Below, in pieces: positions 27,821-37,448 of a DNA stretch of 54,681 nucleotides (the stretch's first letter is position 1; every line of letters starts with the position of its first letter). Made by a program: the position numbers and the translations under genes. The notes under the pieces were generated by a model, which was given only the letters and a program-made list of their open reading frames with translations, was not told the DNA's origin and did no database searches. The DNA is from Clostridia bacterium. GTDB lineage: Bacteria > Bacillota > Clostridia > Acetivibrionales > DSM-27016. Location: NCBI GenBank assembly GCA_026414765.1, contig JAOAIJ010000037.1, positions 1 to 54,681 of the forward strand. Reading direction: 5' to 3'.

Positions 27821-29875
27821 ATGAGAAATAAGTTAGTTAAAAGTACTTTTGCATTTTTGCTGATGTTGGTATTCTGCTTTAGTCTGTTTGGGTCAACATC
27901 GTTAGTATTGGCTGCTGATGTAGAATATACAATAACCTATACCAATACCAGTGCAACTACAGTTGTTGCTCACTGGGGTATAAATGGCTGGAACAGTGTA
28001 CAGGATGTTCAGATGACAAGCAAGGGCGGGGGTGAATTCGAACTAAAGGTCAGTGTGCCTAACGGTACTACTCTAAATTATTGTTTCCACATTACAGCAC
28101 CAACAGATTTCTGGGATAATAATGGAGGACGCGACTGGAGTGTACTTGTCGGAACTCCGGTTCCGGCAGGCATAACTGTACATTTTAAGAGACCATCCAC
28201 CTGGGGAACGGACATCAAAATATACTACTGGAATATGTTACCGAGCGGTGAGCAAATTGCATGGCCGGGTGAGGCAATGGAATCCGAAGGTGAGGACTGG
28301 TATAAATTTACTATTCCGGCTGTAATAAGTGCCAATATAATTTTCAATGATGGGAACGGACACCAAACTCCGGATTTATTCAGCAATACTACTGAGAGTT
28401 GGTACTATACCGATAATCTCTGGTATGATTCAAATCCTGACAATAATCTTCCACCACCTCCAAGCTTTAATGATCCGGACAATCTAATAACTTATCAGAT
28501 AATGGTTGAAGCATTCCAGGATGGGGACCATGCAAAAAATTACAATACAGGTTATGGACCAAGTGCTCACAGAGGTGACCTGAAAGGTGTAAAAAATGCC
28601 CTTCCGTATATAAAGAGCTTGGGTGTCAATGCTATATGGATGACACCGATATTTAACTCAAACGGCAACTCTGCACTTGACGCAACGGGCTATTTCACTC
28701 AGAACTACTTTGAGATTGATCCGAAATTCGGAAGCATGAGGGATGCTAAAGAGCTTGTAAGAGAAGCACACAGGCTTGGAATGTATGTTTTTCTCGACGG
28801 AGTATTCGGACATCATAAAAATGTGCCAATACCGGCTTCTCCAAGCGGGTATTACCCTACAGGAGGAAATGATCCGGTATCTTATCCCGGAAGCCTTGAC
28901 TTTTATAAGGAGGTTGCTACCTGGTGGATTGATAAGCTGGAAATAGACGGCTGGAGACTTGACCAGGCTTATCAGGTTCCTATCGAATATTGGAAGGAGA
29001 TCCGTGAAGCAGTAGAAGCCAAATGCCAGGAAAGGAAAAATGAAGGAAAGCAGTGGGGTACCTTAGGCTACATGGTAGGAGAGATTTGGAGGAGTGAAAA
29101 AGAAATTCAGAGCCAAGGCTACGGCAAGAATACTGATCCCGGTCTGCACTCCTGCTTTGACTTTCCTTTGAGGTACAGACTAGTATCGACCCTGGCCACA
29201 AAGGAAAAAGTAAATGAAGACAAAGCAAAAGGACAGCCAGCTTCATTCCTGAATGAAGGGTATAACACTCATAAGGTGTATTCTTCTCATGCACACCCTA
29301 ATCTGATGCTTACCAACCACGATTTGGTCAGGTTTGGAGATTTGATCCAGAGGGCTGGCTACGGCGGCAAGGAAAACCCCGACTACTGGAACAGGCACAA
29401 GGCTGCCTTTAGCTTTATGGCAGCTTACACAGGCCCCATTACAATCTATTACGGAGATGAAATAGGTGATGAAGTACCGAATTTTGTATTTGAGCGTGAT
29501 TCTGGCTATTACGATGATCATGCATCCAGATCGGCAGGCCAGATATCTGGATTTGACTCAAATCAGACCGATCTTAAGAACTATGTGACCTCTTTAATGA
29601 AACTGAGAAAAGAGCACCCTGCTTTATATGACGGCAAAAGGAAAAATTTAAGGGCTGACAATACAATATATGTGGATTTCAAATCAGCCGATAATGACAA
29701 GGTAGTGTATGTCTTGAACACAGGATCATCTACTTCTACTATATCTATTCCGCAAGAGCAGGTAGGAGGCACATCGCTTAAAAATGCAATTACAGGTGAT
29801 ATCATCAATGCTTCTGACGGTAATTACACTGTTTCGGTAGATAAACTGAATGGAATGTTCCTGCTGGTTCAGTAG
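27821..29875 (+). CDS. Secreted GH13 amylase with two starch-binding modules (amylase 3)
   Basis: A 684-residue close paralogue of amylase 1, with the same order: signal peptide (1 to about 31, VLAA), CBM25/26-like and CBM26 modules (about 34-210), GH13 barrel, and C-terminal beta domain. The catalytic motifs GWRLDQAY, VGEIWRS and LTNHDLVRF are all kept. Differences cluster in the linker (a proline-rich NLPPPPSFND region) and in surface positions. A GTG at 27797 is in frame but precedes the GGAGG at 27808-27812; the ATG at 27821 has 8-nt spacing and matches amylase 1. The gene ends at a terminator shared with the convergent phoR. Starch or glycogen degradation outside the cell is the likely role. 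Confidence 0.93.
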   Translation: MRNKLVKSTFAFLLMLVFCFSLFGSTSLVLAADVEYTITYTNTSATTVVAHWGINGWNSVQDVQMTSKGGGEFELKVSVPNGTTLNYCFHITAPTDFWDNNGGRDWSVLVGTPVPAGITVHFKRPSTWGTDIKIYYWNMLPSGEQIAWPGEAMESEGEDWYKFTIPAVISANIIFNDGNGHQTPDLFSNTTESWYYTDNLWYDSNPDNNLPPPPSFNDPDNLITYQIMVEAFQDGDHAKNYNTGYGPSAHRGDLKGVKNALPYIKSLGVNAIWMTPIFNSNGNSALDATGYFTQNYFEIDPKFGSMRDAKELVREAHRLGMYVFLDGVFGHHKNVPIPASPSGYYPTGGNDPVSYPGSLDFYKEVATWWIDKLEIDGWRLDQAYQVPIEYWKEIREAVEAKCQERKNEGKQWGTLGYMVGEIWRSEKEIQSQGYGKNTDPGLHSCFDFPLRYRLVSTLATKEKVNEDKAKGQPASFLNEGYNTHKVYSSHAHPNLMLTNHDLVRFGDLIQRAGYGGKENPDYWNRHKAAFSFMAAYTGPITIYYGDEIGDEVPNFVFERDSGYYDDHASRSAGQISGFDSNQTDLKNYVTSLMKLRKEHPALYDGKRKNLRADNTIYVDFKSADNDKVVYVLNTGSSTSTISIPQEQVGGTSLKNAITGDIINASDGNYTVSVDKLNGMFLLVQ

Positions 29876-29904
29876 TTTATAAGCTGTAAGAAAATTTTAT
29901 TAAG

Positions 29905-29948
29905 ATGCCGTGGGGCAGTACTTAAAATAAAGGACTGCCCCACGGCAT
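29905..29948. terminator. Bidirectional terminator between amylase 3 and phoR
   Basis: The perfect 15-bp arms ATGCCGTGGGGCAGT / ACTGCCCCACGGCAT abut the phoR stop codon. The convergent genes share this hairpin. Confidence 0.8.
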
Positions 29949-31745
29949 TTATGCAGGCAATTGAATTATAAACTCTGTTCCTTTGCCCGGATTGCTGTTA
30001 ACTCTAATATCACCGTTATAAAGATTCACAATATGCTTTACTATTGATAGGCCAAGACCTGTTCCACCCATGTTTCTGGATCTTCCCTTATCAACCCGGT
30101 AAAATCTTTCAAAAATTCTGGGTATATGCTCCTGCGCGATGCCTATACCCGTATCGCTTACTATAATTACTACTTTTCCTTCGGATCTGTAGCTTTTTAC
30201 GTTGACAGCACCGTTTTCACTATTATACTTTATTGCGTTATCGATAAGGTTTATGAGCATTTGCTTGATACGGTCCTTATTGGCAATTATTGTAATGTTG
30301 CTGTCGATTTCGTCTGTGACAGTTATGCCTTTCTTTTCTGCAACTCCCTGGAGTATTGAAAGTACTTCTTCTACAATGGATTTTAAATTGTGCTTTTCTA
30401 TGTTTGAGTCCTTTTGGCGGTTTTCTATTTCAGAAAGCTGCAAGATATCATTTATGAGCATATACAGTCTTTCAGCTTCTATATCAATAATTTCCAGGAA
30501 TTTCTCCGATACGTCAGCATTGTTTATAGCGCCGCTTCTGAGTGTCTCGACAAAACCGCGTATTGATGTCAATGGTGTCTTCAGTTCATGTGTTACATTT
30601 GAAACAAATTCAGTTCTGATCTGCTCCAGTTTTTTGATATTTGTTATGTCCTGTATGAAGATAATACCTCCTGATATTTCATGTAGTCCGGAGTATTCTG
30701 AATCCTTTGGTTTTATCGGATTTGTATATACTCTTAAGACCTTATCTTCAGGTGGTCCGATTATTACTTCATTAATAAGGGATGTATTCTGTTCTACGGC
30801 TTTTTTGACATACGCATTTATCTGATTGTTGCGCACCAGCTCCAGAATATTATGGCCTAATACTTCTGCTTCATTTTTTACATTGAACATTTCCCGGGCC
30901 ATATCATTTATGAGGATAATTCTATATTTGGTATCTACAGCTACTATCCCGTTTATCATACTATTCATTATTGAATCGAATTTTACATTTTTATCAATAA
31001 GATTATCGACGGTTTCTTCCAGTTTAGCGGCCATATCGTTAAAAGTCTTGGAAAGAAGTCCGAACTCATCTTTTGTCGCAATATTTACACGCTTTGTATA
31101 GTTTCCCTTCGATATCTCATTGGATATGGCTATCAATTCATTAATAGGCTTGATTGCAGATGATGAGAATTTTAGAGCAAGTAATGTTGTAAGCAATAAA
31201 GCTGCGAGAATACCAATAATAGTATAATACCAGATTATTTTATCTATGTTTTTCAACATCATCAGAGGTACGGACACCCTGACTATGATCTGGTATTCTT
31301 TGATAGGCATGGCTATATAAAGGTAATCAACGTCCAGCGTTTTGCTGTGACGTATATCCTTACCAGTTTTTCCCTTGACAGCTTGTTGGATTTCCAGACG
31401 GTTAAGGTGGTTTTCCATCGTATGGTAATCGTCTTCGGATTCACCTAATACATTGCCCTTGAAATCAATGAATGTAATTCTTGAATGAATTGCTTCTGAA
31501 GAATAAGCTGCATCCGGGTTGATAAGCAGACCTGCATACTTGTTTGCAATACGGTTATAGTCCAGATCATCTTTTTCCGATATATATTCCGAGACCCTGT
31601 CTTTGATCAGCGATGCGGTATCTATCAGTTTGTTTTCTACTTCCTGCTTGTAGAATTTTTGTGTCAGTTCCGAGATAAAAAAGCCTGTAACTGATATACC
31701 TATTATTATAAGAATAATATAGTACAGGAAAATCTTTCTTTTCAT
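29949..31745 (-). CDS. phoR: Phosphate-regulon sensor histidine kinase PhoR
   Basis: A membrane sensor kinase of 598 residues and the last gene of the pst-pho operon. An N-terminal membrane helix (about 5-27), an extracytoplasmic sensor domain (about 30-165), a second helix (about 170-190), HAMP (about 192-245) and a PAS domain (about 250-360) precede the HisKA domain. The phospho-accepting His is in VTHELKTPLTS (about 385). The HATPase domain has N, G1 (DTGIGI) and G2 (GGTGLGLSI) boxes. It phosphorylates the response regulator encoded 62 bp upstream. AAAGGTGG precedes the ATG. The length and sensor domain match the Gram-positive PhoR/WalK-like type. Confidence 0.93.
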   Translation of the reverse strand: MKRKIFLYYIILIIIGISVTGFFISELTQKFYKQEVENKLIDTASLIKDRVSEYISEKDDLDYNRIANKYAGLLINPDAAYSSEAIHSRITFIDFKGNVLGESEDDYHTMENHLNRLEIQQAVKGKTGKDIRHSKTLDVDYLYIAMPIKEYQIIVRVSVPLMMLKNIDKIIWYYTIIGILAALLLTTLLALKFSSSAIKPINELIAISNEISKGNYTKRVNIATKDEFGLLSKTFNDMAAKLEETVDNLIDKNVKFDSIMNSMINGIVAVDTKYRIILINDMAREMFNVKNEAEVLGHNILELVRNNQINAYVKKAVEQNTSLINEVIIGPPEDKVLRVYTNPIKPKDSEYSGLHEISGGIIFIQDITNIKKLEQIRTEFVSNVTHELKTPLTSIRGFVETLRSGAINNADVSEKFLEIIDIEAERLYMLINDILQLSEIENRQKDSNIEKHNLKSIVEEVLSILQGVAEKKGITVTDEIDSNITIIANKDRIKQMLINLIDNAIKYNSENGAVNVKSYRSEGKVVIIVSDTGIGIAQEHIPRIFERFYRVDKGRSRNMGGTGLGLSIVKHIVNLYNGDIRVNSNPGKGTEFIIQLPA

Positions 31746-31807
31746 GATTGTTTCTGACCACCTTTTGTCATAGTATGCAAGCCAACACGCCGCATCAGAT
31801 GAGTCAA

Positions 31808-32521
31808 TTACTTGTGTTTTGACCCCTTGTCATTGAATCTGTATCCTATACCCCTTACTGTTTCAATGTATACGGGATTATTGTCGTCATCCTCAATCTT
31901 TTGCCGCAAATACCTTATATGGACATCTACAGTTCTGGTTTCCCCATAGTAATCAAAACCCCAGACTTTTTCAAGAAGCAAATCCCTTGATAGAACCTTA
32001 CCTTTATTTATGACAAGCATTTTCAACAGTTCAAACTCCTTTAGAGGCAGTTCCAGAAGGTTACCTGCTTTATAGACTTCTCTCCGTACACAGTCTATGC
32101 TGATATCGCCATGCTTTATAAGCTCTGTTTCTTCAGGAGAAGGATTATTGACACGTCTGAACAGGGCCTTGACACGGGCAACAAGTTCTCTTACACTGAA
32201 CGGCTTGGTTATGTAATCATCTGCTCCGAGTTCCAATCCCAATACCTTGTCAAACTCTTCACTTTTTGCGGTTAACATTATTATAGGGATGTTTTTTGTA
32301 CGTATATTCTGTCTAAGCTGTCTACATACCTCAAGGCCGTCTATCCCGGGAAGCATGATATCCAATATGAATAAATCGGGAACGGCAGATTTACACTCAT
32401 TAAGGAGACTTTCACCGCTGTCGAATGTCAGTACCTTATACCCGTTGGTTTCAAGGTTATATTTGATTAATTGCTGTATGTGGCTTTCATCCTCAACAGC
32501 AAATATTAATTCTTTTGACAT
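31808..32521 (-). CDS. phoB: Phosphate-regulon response regulator, OmpR family
   Basis: A 237-residue receiver plus winged-helix regulator. The receiver has the acidic pair E10/D11, phospho-acceptor Asp54 in FILDIMLPG, the Thr in IMLTAKSEE and the Lys in DDYITKPFS. The C-terminal OmpR-type DNA-binding domain ends in VRGIGYRFND. It sits between phoU and phoR and is the obvious candidate to bind the 11-bp repeats upstream of pstS and of the PiT operon. GGAGG 5 nt before the ATG supports the start. The gene could equally be named phoP in Gram-positive usage. Confidence 0.94.
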   Translation of the reverse strand: MSKELIFAVEDESHIQQLIKYNLETNGYKVLTFDSGESLLNECKSAVPDLFILDIMLPGIDGLEVCRQLRQNIRTKNIPIIMLTAKSEEFDKVLGLELGADDYITKPFSVRELVARVKALFRRVNNPSPEETELIKHGDISIDCVRREVYKAGNLLELPLKEFELLKMLVINKGKVLSRDLLLEKVWGFDYYGETRTVDVHIRYLRQKIEDDDNNPVYIETVRGIGYRFNDKGSKHK

Positions 32522-32615
32522 AATGTCCTCCTTTTAGCCGGAAAGGTCAGAAGTACTGTATATTTCTCTGTATATAATCCAGTACCTTACCTTAAAATTC
32601 TGTCGAAACTTAACT

Positions 32616-33314
32616 TCATGTCAAATCTTTTTTTATATCTTTAACGGAACTGTTCTGGTGAGTCAAATGATCATGTTCTCCTGTAACGTTAAACACAACC
32701 CACTCACCGATATTTGTAGCGTGATCAGCCATTCTTTCCAGGTATTTTGCTATAAGCATGAAGTCGATTGCCTGTTCTATAGTATCAGGATCATTTTTCA
32801 TAAGATTTATCAACTCAAGTGTTATCTTGGAAAAAAGATTATCAACGTCATCATCGCTGTTGCATACTGCCTGTGCAAGTTCTATATCCTGCCTGATATA
32901 TGCATCAATTGATCTGTTGACCATTTTTTTTGCCAGTTCAGCCATTCTGGGTATATCAATAAGAGGTTTTATATATTTAACATTTGCCATTCTGATTGTA
33001 ATTTCGGCTATATCAGCAGAATGGTCTGCGATCCTTTCCATATCCGTAATTATCTTCAGAGCCGTGCTTATAGTCCTTAAATCCTTTGCAAGAGGCTGTT
33101 GTCGTGCTATAAGATTCAGGCAGATTCTTTCTATTTTTTGTTCCATATCATCTATTATATCATCATCTTCAAATATCTTTTTTGCCAGTTCTAAATCCTG
33201 CTTCTTTAATGCATGTATAGTTTTTTCTATGGATTCTTCAACAAGGCTCCCCATTTTTATAATCTGCAGATGAAGCTCTTCAAGCTCTCTATCAAAAAAG
33301 TGTCTTGTAACCAT
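32616..33314 (-). CDS. phoU: Phosphate transport regulator PhoU
   Basis: A 232-residue all-helical protein with two PhoU repeats. Each has the metal-binding E/DxxxD pattern: DMERIADHSADIAE in the first half, YLERMADHATNIGEWV in the second. It links the Pst transporter to the PhoR kinase to keep the regulon off when phosphate is plentiful. An ATG at the 33329 end has no ribosome binding site, while GGAGTGG lies 6 nt before the next in-frame ATG (33314). The latter start gives the usual MVTRHFFDREL N-terminus. It lies between pstB and phoB. Confidence 0.95.
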   Translation of the reverse strand: MVTRHFFDRELEELHLQIIKMGSLVEESIEKTIHALKKQDLELAKKIFEDDDIIDDMEQKIERICLNLIARQQPLAKDLRTISTALKIITDMERIADHSADIAEITIRMANVKYIKPLIDIPRMAELAKKMVNRSIDAYIRQDIELAQAVCNSDDDVDNLFSKITLELINLMKNDPDTIEQAIDFMLIAKYLERMADHATNIGEWVVFNVTGEHDHLTHQNSSVKDIKKDLT

Positions 33315-33401
33315 AATAATCCACTCCATTTTATATAATTTCTGTTGCCAATAGTGACTGCAATCTGTTTAAAATATTCGTTTGGAATAATTCATTACTA
33401 A

Positions 33402-34163
33402 CTATCCGAAACGACCTGTTATATAGTCTTCCGTTCGTTTATCCGCGGGTATACTGAATATTTTTTCGGTATGATCATATTCAATAATCTCTCCATGAAG
33501 GAAAAAAGCAGTTTTATCGGATATTCGCCCTGCCTGCTGCATATTATGCGTAACTATGACTATAGTATAGTTTTCCTTTAATTCATCTATTAAATCCTCA
33601 ATTTTGAGGGTAGATATCGGGTCCAGTGCAGATGTGGGTTCATCCATAAGGACTACTTCAGGCTCGACAGCTAGAACTCTGGCTATGCACAATCTCTGCT
33701 GCTGTCCTCCTGACAATCCAAGTGCGTTTTGTCTTAATCTGTCCTTGACTTCATCCCATAGTGCAGCGTTAACTAAGCTTTTCTCTACGATTTCATCAAG
33801 CTTTGCCTTGGATTTTATTCCATGTATCCTGGGTCCATATGCAACATTATCATAAACAGACATGGGGAAGGGGTTTGGCTTCTGAAAAACCATACCCACC
33901 TTTTTCCTCAGTTCAACTATATCATATTCCTGATATACATTCAAACCGTCAAAGAATACATCTCCTGTTATTTTTACGTTAGCTATCAGATCATTCATTC
34001 TGTTCAGGGTTTTTAAAAATGTAGACTTACCGCATCCTGATGGACCTATGAGCGCTGTTACCTTTTTTTCCTCAATATTGATACTTATATTCTTTAAAGC
34101 CTGGGATTCTCCATAAAAGAGGTTAAGGCCATTGGTGTATAGCTTGAATTCATTATTTTTCAC
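33402..34163 (-). CDS. pstB: Phosphate ABC transporter ATP-binding protein PstB
   Basis: The 253-residue ATPase of the high-affinity phosphate importer. It has Walker [10 protein letters not shown] (residues 40-48), a Q-loop in [10 protein letters not shown], the signature [13 protein letters not shown], Walker [13 protein letters not shown] and the H-loop His in [11 protein letters not shown]. The Phe-rich [18 protein letters not shown] segment is diagnostic of PstB. It lies 139 bp downstream of pstA; the spacer shows no gene. Confidence 0.97.
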   Translation of the reverse strand: MKNNEFKLYTNGLNLFYGESQALKNISINIEEKKVTALIGPSGCGKSTFLKTLNRMNDLIANVKITGDVFFDGLNVYQEYDIVELRKKVGMVFQKPNPFPMSVYDNVAYGPRIHGIKSKAKLDEIVEKSLVNAALWDEVKDRLRQNALGLSGGQQQRLCIARVLAVEPEVVLMDEPTSALDPISTLKIEDLIDELKENYTIVIVTHNMQQAGRISDKTAFFLHGEIIEYDHTEKIFSIPADKRTEDYITGRFG

Positions 34164-34302
34164 AAAATCAACCCTTCTTTGTTAAGATTAGCAGGAGCTG
34201 CTACCTTATTATTATTGACAGCAGTAATCCTATTATTGCGTGGATTAAGACAAGTTTAGCAATTGTAAATTAATGCCCGGTTAAATATCTGTTAACTTTG
34301 GG

Positions 34303-35151
34303 TTAACTGCCCATTGTAGCTTTCCTTATATTATGTGCTATTCTGCCTGCCAGAAAATTAATAAATGCAACGACGACTACCAATACTGCAGCGGTTGCGA
34401 AAGCCTGCTCAAAGGATAATCCTTCCTTAGCAAGCTGGTACAGATGGACAGAAAGAGTCCTTCCTGATTTCATCAAGTTTGACGGGATATTCGGTGCATA
34501 GCCGAAAGTCAAATATACTGCAGCAGTTTCACCTACTATACGACCTATACTAAGGATGACAGCCGTCAATATTCCGGATATGGCACAGGGTAAAATAACC
34601 TTTACAATGGTAGTCAGCTTCGTTGCTCCAAGAGCAAGACTACCTTCCTTGTAAGATACCGGAACAGCTTTCAGAGCCTCCTCTGTAGTTCTTATGATAG
34701 TGGGGAGAACCATAATACTTAGAGTGAGGGCTCCTGATAAAAGTGAAAACCTGAAATGCAGTATTACTACAAAGAATATGTAACCGAAGAGTCCATAAAT
34801 GATTGATGGTATACCGGCAAGTGTTTCAGTGGCAAAACGTATGATATTCAAAACCTTACCGGGCTTTGAGTATTCAACCAGATAAATGGCTGCGCATATG
34901 CCGATAGGTGTTGAAATCACAATAGTGAGAGATACAAGGTAAAGGGTGCTGATAATCATGGGAAATACTCCATGCAAGTCTTTTCCAGGCTTGTAGACCG
35001 TGCTAATGAAATCCCAGTTTATTTGTGTTATCCCTTTTGAAATGATATAAATAAGAATCCAAGCCAGAATACCTATAGTAAAGAAAGAAAACATCCATAT
35101 AAGAACCTTTAGAGTATTATCCAGAATTTTTGTTTTTTTCATCTTATTCAC
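34303..35151 (-). CDS. pstA: Phosphate ABC transporter permease PstA
   Basis: A 282-residue inner-membrane permease with six hydrophobic helices. PstA landmarks are GIPSIIYGLFG (about 115) and the EAA loop KEGSLALGATKLTTI (about 168), which contacts PstB. Its start overlaps the pstC 3' end by 8 bp, so the pair is translationally coupled, forming the transport channel. Confidence 0.96.
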   Translation of the reverse strand: MNKMKKTKILDNTLKVLIWMFSFFTIGILAWILIYIISKGITQINWDFISTVYKPGKDLHGVFPMIISTLYLVSLTIVISTPIGICAAIYLVEYSKPGKVLNIIRFATETLAGIPSIIYGLFGYIFFVVILHFRFSLLSGALTLSIMVLPTIIRTTEEALKAVPVSYKEGSLALGATKLTTIVKVILPCAISGILTAVILSIGRIVGETAAVYLTFGYAPNIPSNLMKSGRTLSVHLYQLAKEGLSFEQAFATAAVLVVVVAFINFLAGRIAHNIRKATMGS

Positions 35152-36085
35152 CGGCCTTCTTGTAAATTATAAGATTTAGAATTATATTCAATATCATAAT
35201 AAAAACAAACAGTATAACACCTGTAGCAAAAAGTGCTTCTTGATGAAGCCCCTGTGCATAACCCATTTCAAGTGCTATATTTGACGTCAGTGTACGCACA
35301 CGGTCTGTCACGGCATGTGGAATCATGGGGGTGTTACCGGTAATAAGAATTACTGCCATGGTTTCTCCTATGGCTCTGCCGGTACCTAATACTATGGCAG
35401 TAAGGATTCCTGATTTTGCAGCAGGAAGAATGACTCTGAAGATAGTTTGTATATGGGTAGCTCCGAGAGCCAGAGAACCTTCTTTATACGAATTCGGTAC
35501 TGCACGCATGGAAGTCTCTGAAATACTGACAATCGTGGGAAGAATCATAATGGATAGTATTATGATACCTGCCAATAAGCTGTTTCCTTCTCCACCTATA
35601 TATTGTCTTATCAAAGGGACAATAACAATCAGGCCAAAAAAACCATATACTATTGAAGGGATTCCCGCAAGAAGCTCTATTGCAGGCCTGAATACTCTGA
35701 CCATCCATTTGGGGGCTATTTCTGCAAGAAAGATTGCGGTGAATAAACCGATTATTACTCCGAATATAACTGCTCCCAGGGTAGCTAAAATTGATGCTAC
35801 AATGAATGGAAATATACCATACTCACCGGCAGAAGGCATCCATGTGGTGCCTGAAATGAATTTCCATACGCCGATTTTGAAAATAGCAGGGGACCCTTTT
35901 ACAAAAATATAAATTGCTATTATTAATACTGATAGAATTGCAACACAAGCACACAATAAAAAAATATTCTCAACGATTTTTTCTAGTGTTTTTTTGAACC
36001 TTTTGTTCTTTCTACCTGTAAGTCCGGATTTTTCTTTAGCTTCAGACCTGCTGGAGAAAGAAGTGGTATTATTAAATGATGCCAT
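35144..36085 (-). CDS. pstC: Phosphate ABC transporter permease PstC
   Basis: The 313-residue partner permease. A cytoplasmic, basic N-terminal tail (residues 1-35) precedes six membrane helices. GIPSIVYGFFG (about 145) and the EAA loop KEGSLALGATHIQTI (about 200) are typical. GGAGG lies 9 nt before the ATG. It follows pstS after a 168-bp spacer that contains a strong hairpin. Confidence 0.96.
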   Translation of the reverse strand: MASFNNTTSFSSRSEAKEKSGLTGRKNKRFKKTLEKIVENIFLLCACVAILSVLIIAIYIFVKGSPAIFKIGVWKFISGTTWMPSAGEYGIFPFIVASILATLGAVIFGVIIGLFTAIFLAEIAPKWMVRVFRPAIELLAGIPSIVYGFFGLIVIVPLIRQYIGGEGNSLLAGIIILSIMILPTIVSISETSMRAVPNSYKEGSLALGATHIQTIFRVILPAAKSGILTAIVLGTGRAIGETMAVILITGNTPMIPHAVTDRVRTLTSNIALEMGYAQGLHQEALFATGVILFVFIMILNIILNLIIYKKAGE

Positions 36086-36189
36086 TCATTTGCACCTCCG
36101 AAGATTTTGTCCTGCATGGATATTTTGAGATGATCAATTGATAAATCACACATCAGATGAAAAAAACAGGTAAGGATTTTTACGCAGCA

Positions 36190-36219
36190 TTAGACTTTGC
36201 ATTATTCTGCAAAGTCTAA
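36190..36219 (-). other. Intercistronic hairpin between pstS and pstC
   Basis: TTAGACTTTGCA and TGCAAAGTCTAA form a perfect 12-bp stem. In the direction of transcription no T-run follows, so it is likely a 3' stability/processing hairpin that allows excess pstS mRNA over the downstream operon, as is common for ABC importers. Confidence 0.65.
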
Positions 36220-36253
36220 TATGTGGATTTTTTATTGCTTTTAAAAATATTCC

Positions 36254-37156
36254 TTATTTAACTTTTATATACTTGTGTTCAGCAACTACTTCCTGACCTT
36301 TTTCTCCCAGGATATAGTCGATGAATGCTTTTACTTCAGGCTTCATATCACCCTTTGTAAGCATAAGGAAAGGTCTTGATATTGCATAGGTTTTACTTTT
36401 TATGTTTTCTATGGTAGCTTCAATACCATCAATCTTGACTGTCTTTATTGTTTTATCTACTGAACCCAGAGATATATATCCTATAGCGTTATCCTTGCTT
36501 GCTATATTAGCAAGTACGGCACCTGAACCGTCAGCAATCAGGGCATCTGCTTTTACCAGGGAAATTGTCTTGTCGCCTTCTTTCTTTTCAAGTTTCAGAA
36601 TTTCTTCAAAGGCTCCTCTTGTACCAGATCCTGCTTCACGGCTTACAACAAGGATTTCCTTGTCAGCTCCGCCTACTTCCTTCCAGTTCTTAATCTCACC
36701 TTTGAATATTTTTGCAACCTGGTCTTTTGTCAGGTCTGATACTGCATTAGCAGGATTAACAGCTACAGCTATACCATCAAGTGCTATAACATGCTCTGTA
36801 AGTCCCCAACCTTTTTCTTCCTCTTTAAGGTCACGGGAAGAAGTTCCTATATCGCTTGTTCCGTCGTTTGCTGACTTAACGCCTGAAGTTGAACCGCCAC
36901 CTTGTACATCAATAGTCACACCTGACTCTATATCGCCGAAAGCGTCCGCCAGGGCTTGTGCTATGGGTTGAACCGAAGTTGAACCTACTATTGTAATGCT
37001 GCCTTCCAGTTTCTTTCCGCCGGAATCTCCTGCCGGTTTAGTTGCTGCCGGATCATTTGTGTTTTCTTTTTGGCCACATCCTGTGAAAACAAGTGAAAAT
37101 GCGAAAACCATGACTAACATTAGAGTGAGTGATTTAGTAATTGTTGACCTTCTCAT
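36254..37156 (-). CDS. pstS: Phosphate-binding lipoprotein PstS
   Basis: A 300-residue extracellular phosphate receptor. The lipoprotein signal peptide ends in LVFTGC with the lipidated Cys27, followed by a short Asn/Lys-rich tether. The mature domain starts with GSITIVGSTSVQP, in which Ser/Thr residues bind phosphate; GGGSTSGVK, TSSRDLKEEE and SREAGSGTRGAF are further ligand-loop motifs. It is the first gene of the pst-pho operon and directly follows the Pho-type repeat array. Confidence 0.96.
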   Translation of the reverse strand: MRRSTITKSLTLMLVMVFAFSLVFTGCGQKENTNDPAATKPAGDSGGKKLEGSITIVGSTSVQPIAQALADAFGDIESGVTIDVQGGGSTSGVKSANDGTSDIGTSSRDLKEEEKGWGLTEHVIALDGIAVAVNPANAVSDLTKDQVAKIFKGEIKNWKEVGGADKEILVVSREAGSGTRGAFEEILKLEKKEGDKTISLVKADALIADGSGAVLANIASKDNAIGYISLGSVDKTIKTVKIDGIEATIENIKSKTYAISRPFLMLTKGDMKPEVKAFIDYILGEKGQEVVAEHKYIKVK

Positions 37157-37303
37157 GAATTAATTCCTCCTACAAATCATTAAGTAAAGTTTTTAATAAC
37201 GTTTTGTCCTTGCAGATTTATATTAGTTTTCTCAAATTAATTAGTCATTAAGCAATTGTTAAGGGAAAGTAAATTTTAAAATCTTTCCAGTTTCAGAATC
37301 AGG

Positions 37304-37368
37304 TTAATAGGAACGTGCAGTAAATTAACCCTAACTTAATATTGTCTTAACAGTAACGTTAATATAAT
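37304..37368. promoter_or_regulatory. Pho-type repeat array between pstS and the chemoreceptor gene
   Basis: Read on the - strand, four 7-bp units follow in exact 11-bp steps: ATTAACG, TGTTAAG, TATTAAG and GGTTAAT (37324-37363). A -10-like TATTAA for pstS lies at 37304-37309, with the last unit near its -35 position. On the + strand TATAAT (37363-37368) abuts the array and could serve the divergent chemoreceptor gene. The layout matches PhoP/PhoB-activated promoters and the array at 16620. Confidence 0.75.
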
Positions 37369-37448
37369 CATAGTAGATATTATGTTGACAATACATAATA
37401 TGGAAGAATCAGACACAGCTATAACGTAAAAAAAATGGAGTGATTAGT

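Noticed and set aside
22127-29875. Cellulosomal amylases
   Set aside because: The C-termini end in the amylase beta domain, with no duplicated dockerin segment and no SLH repeats.
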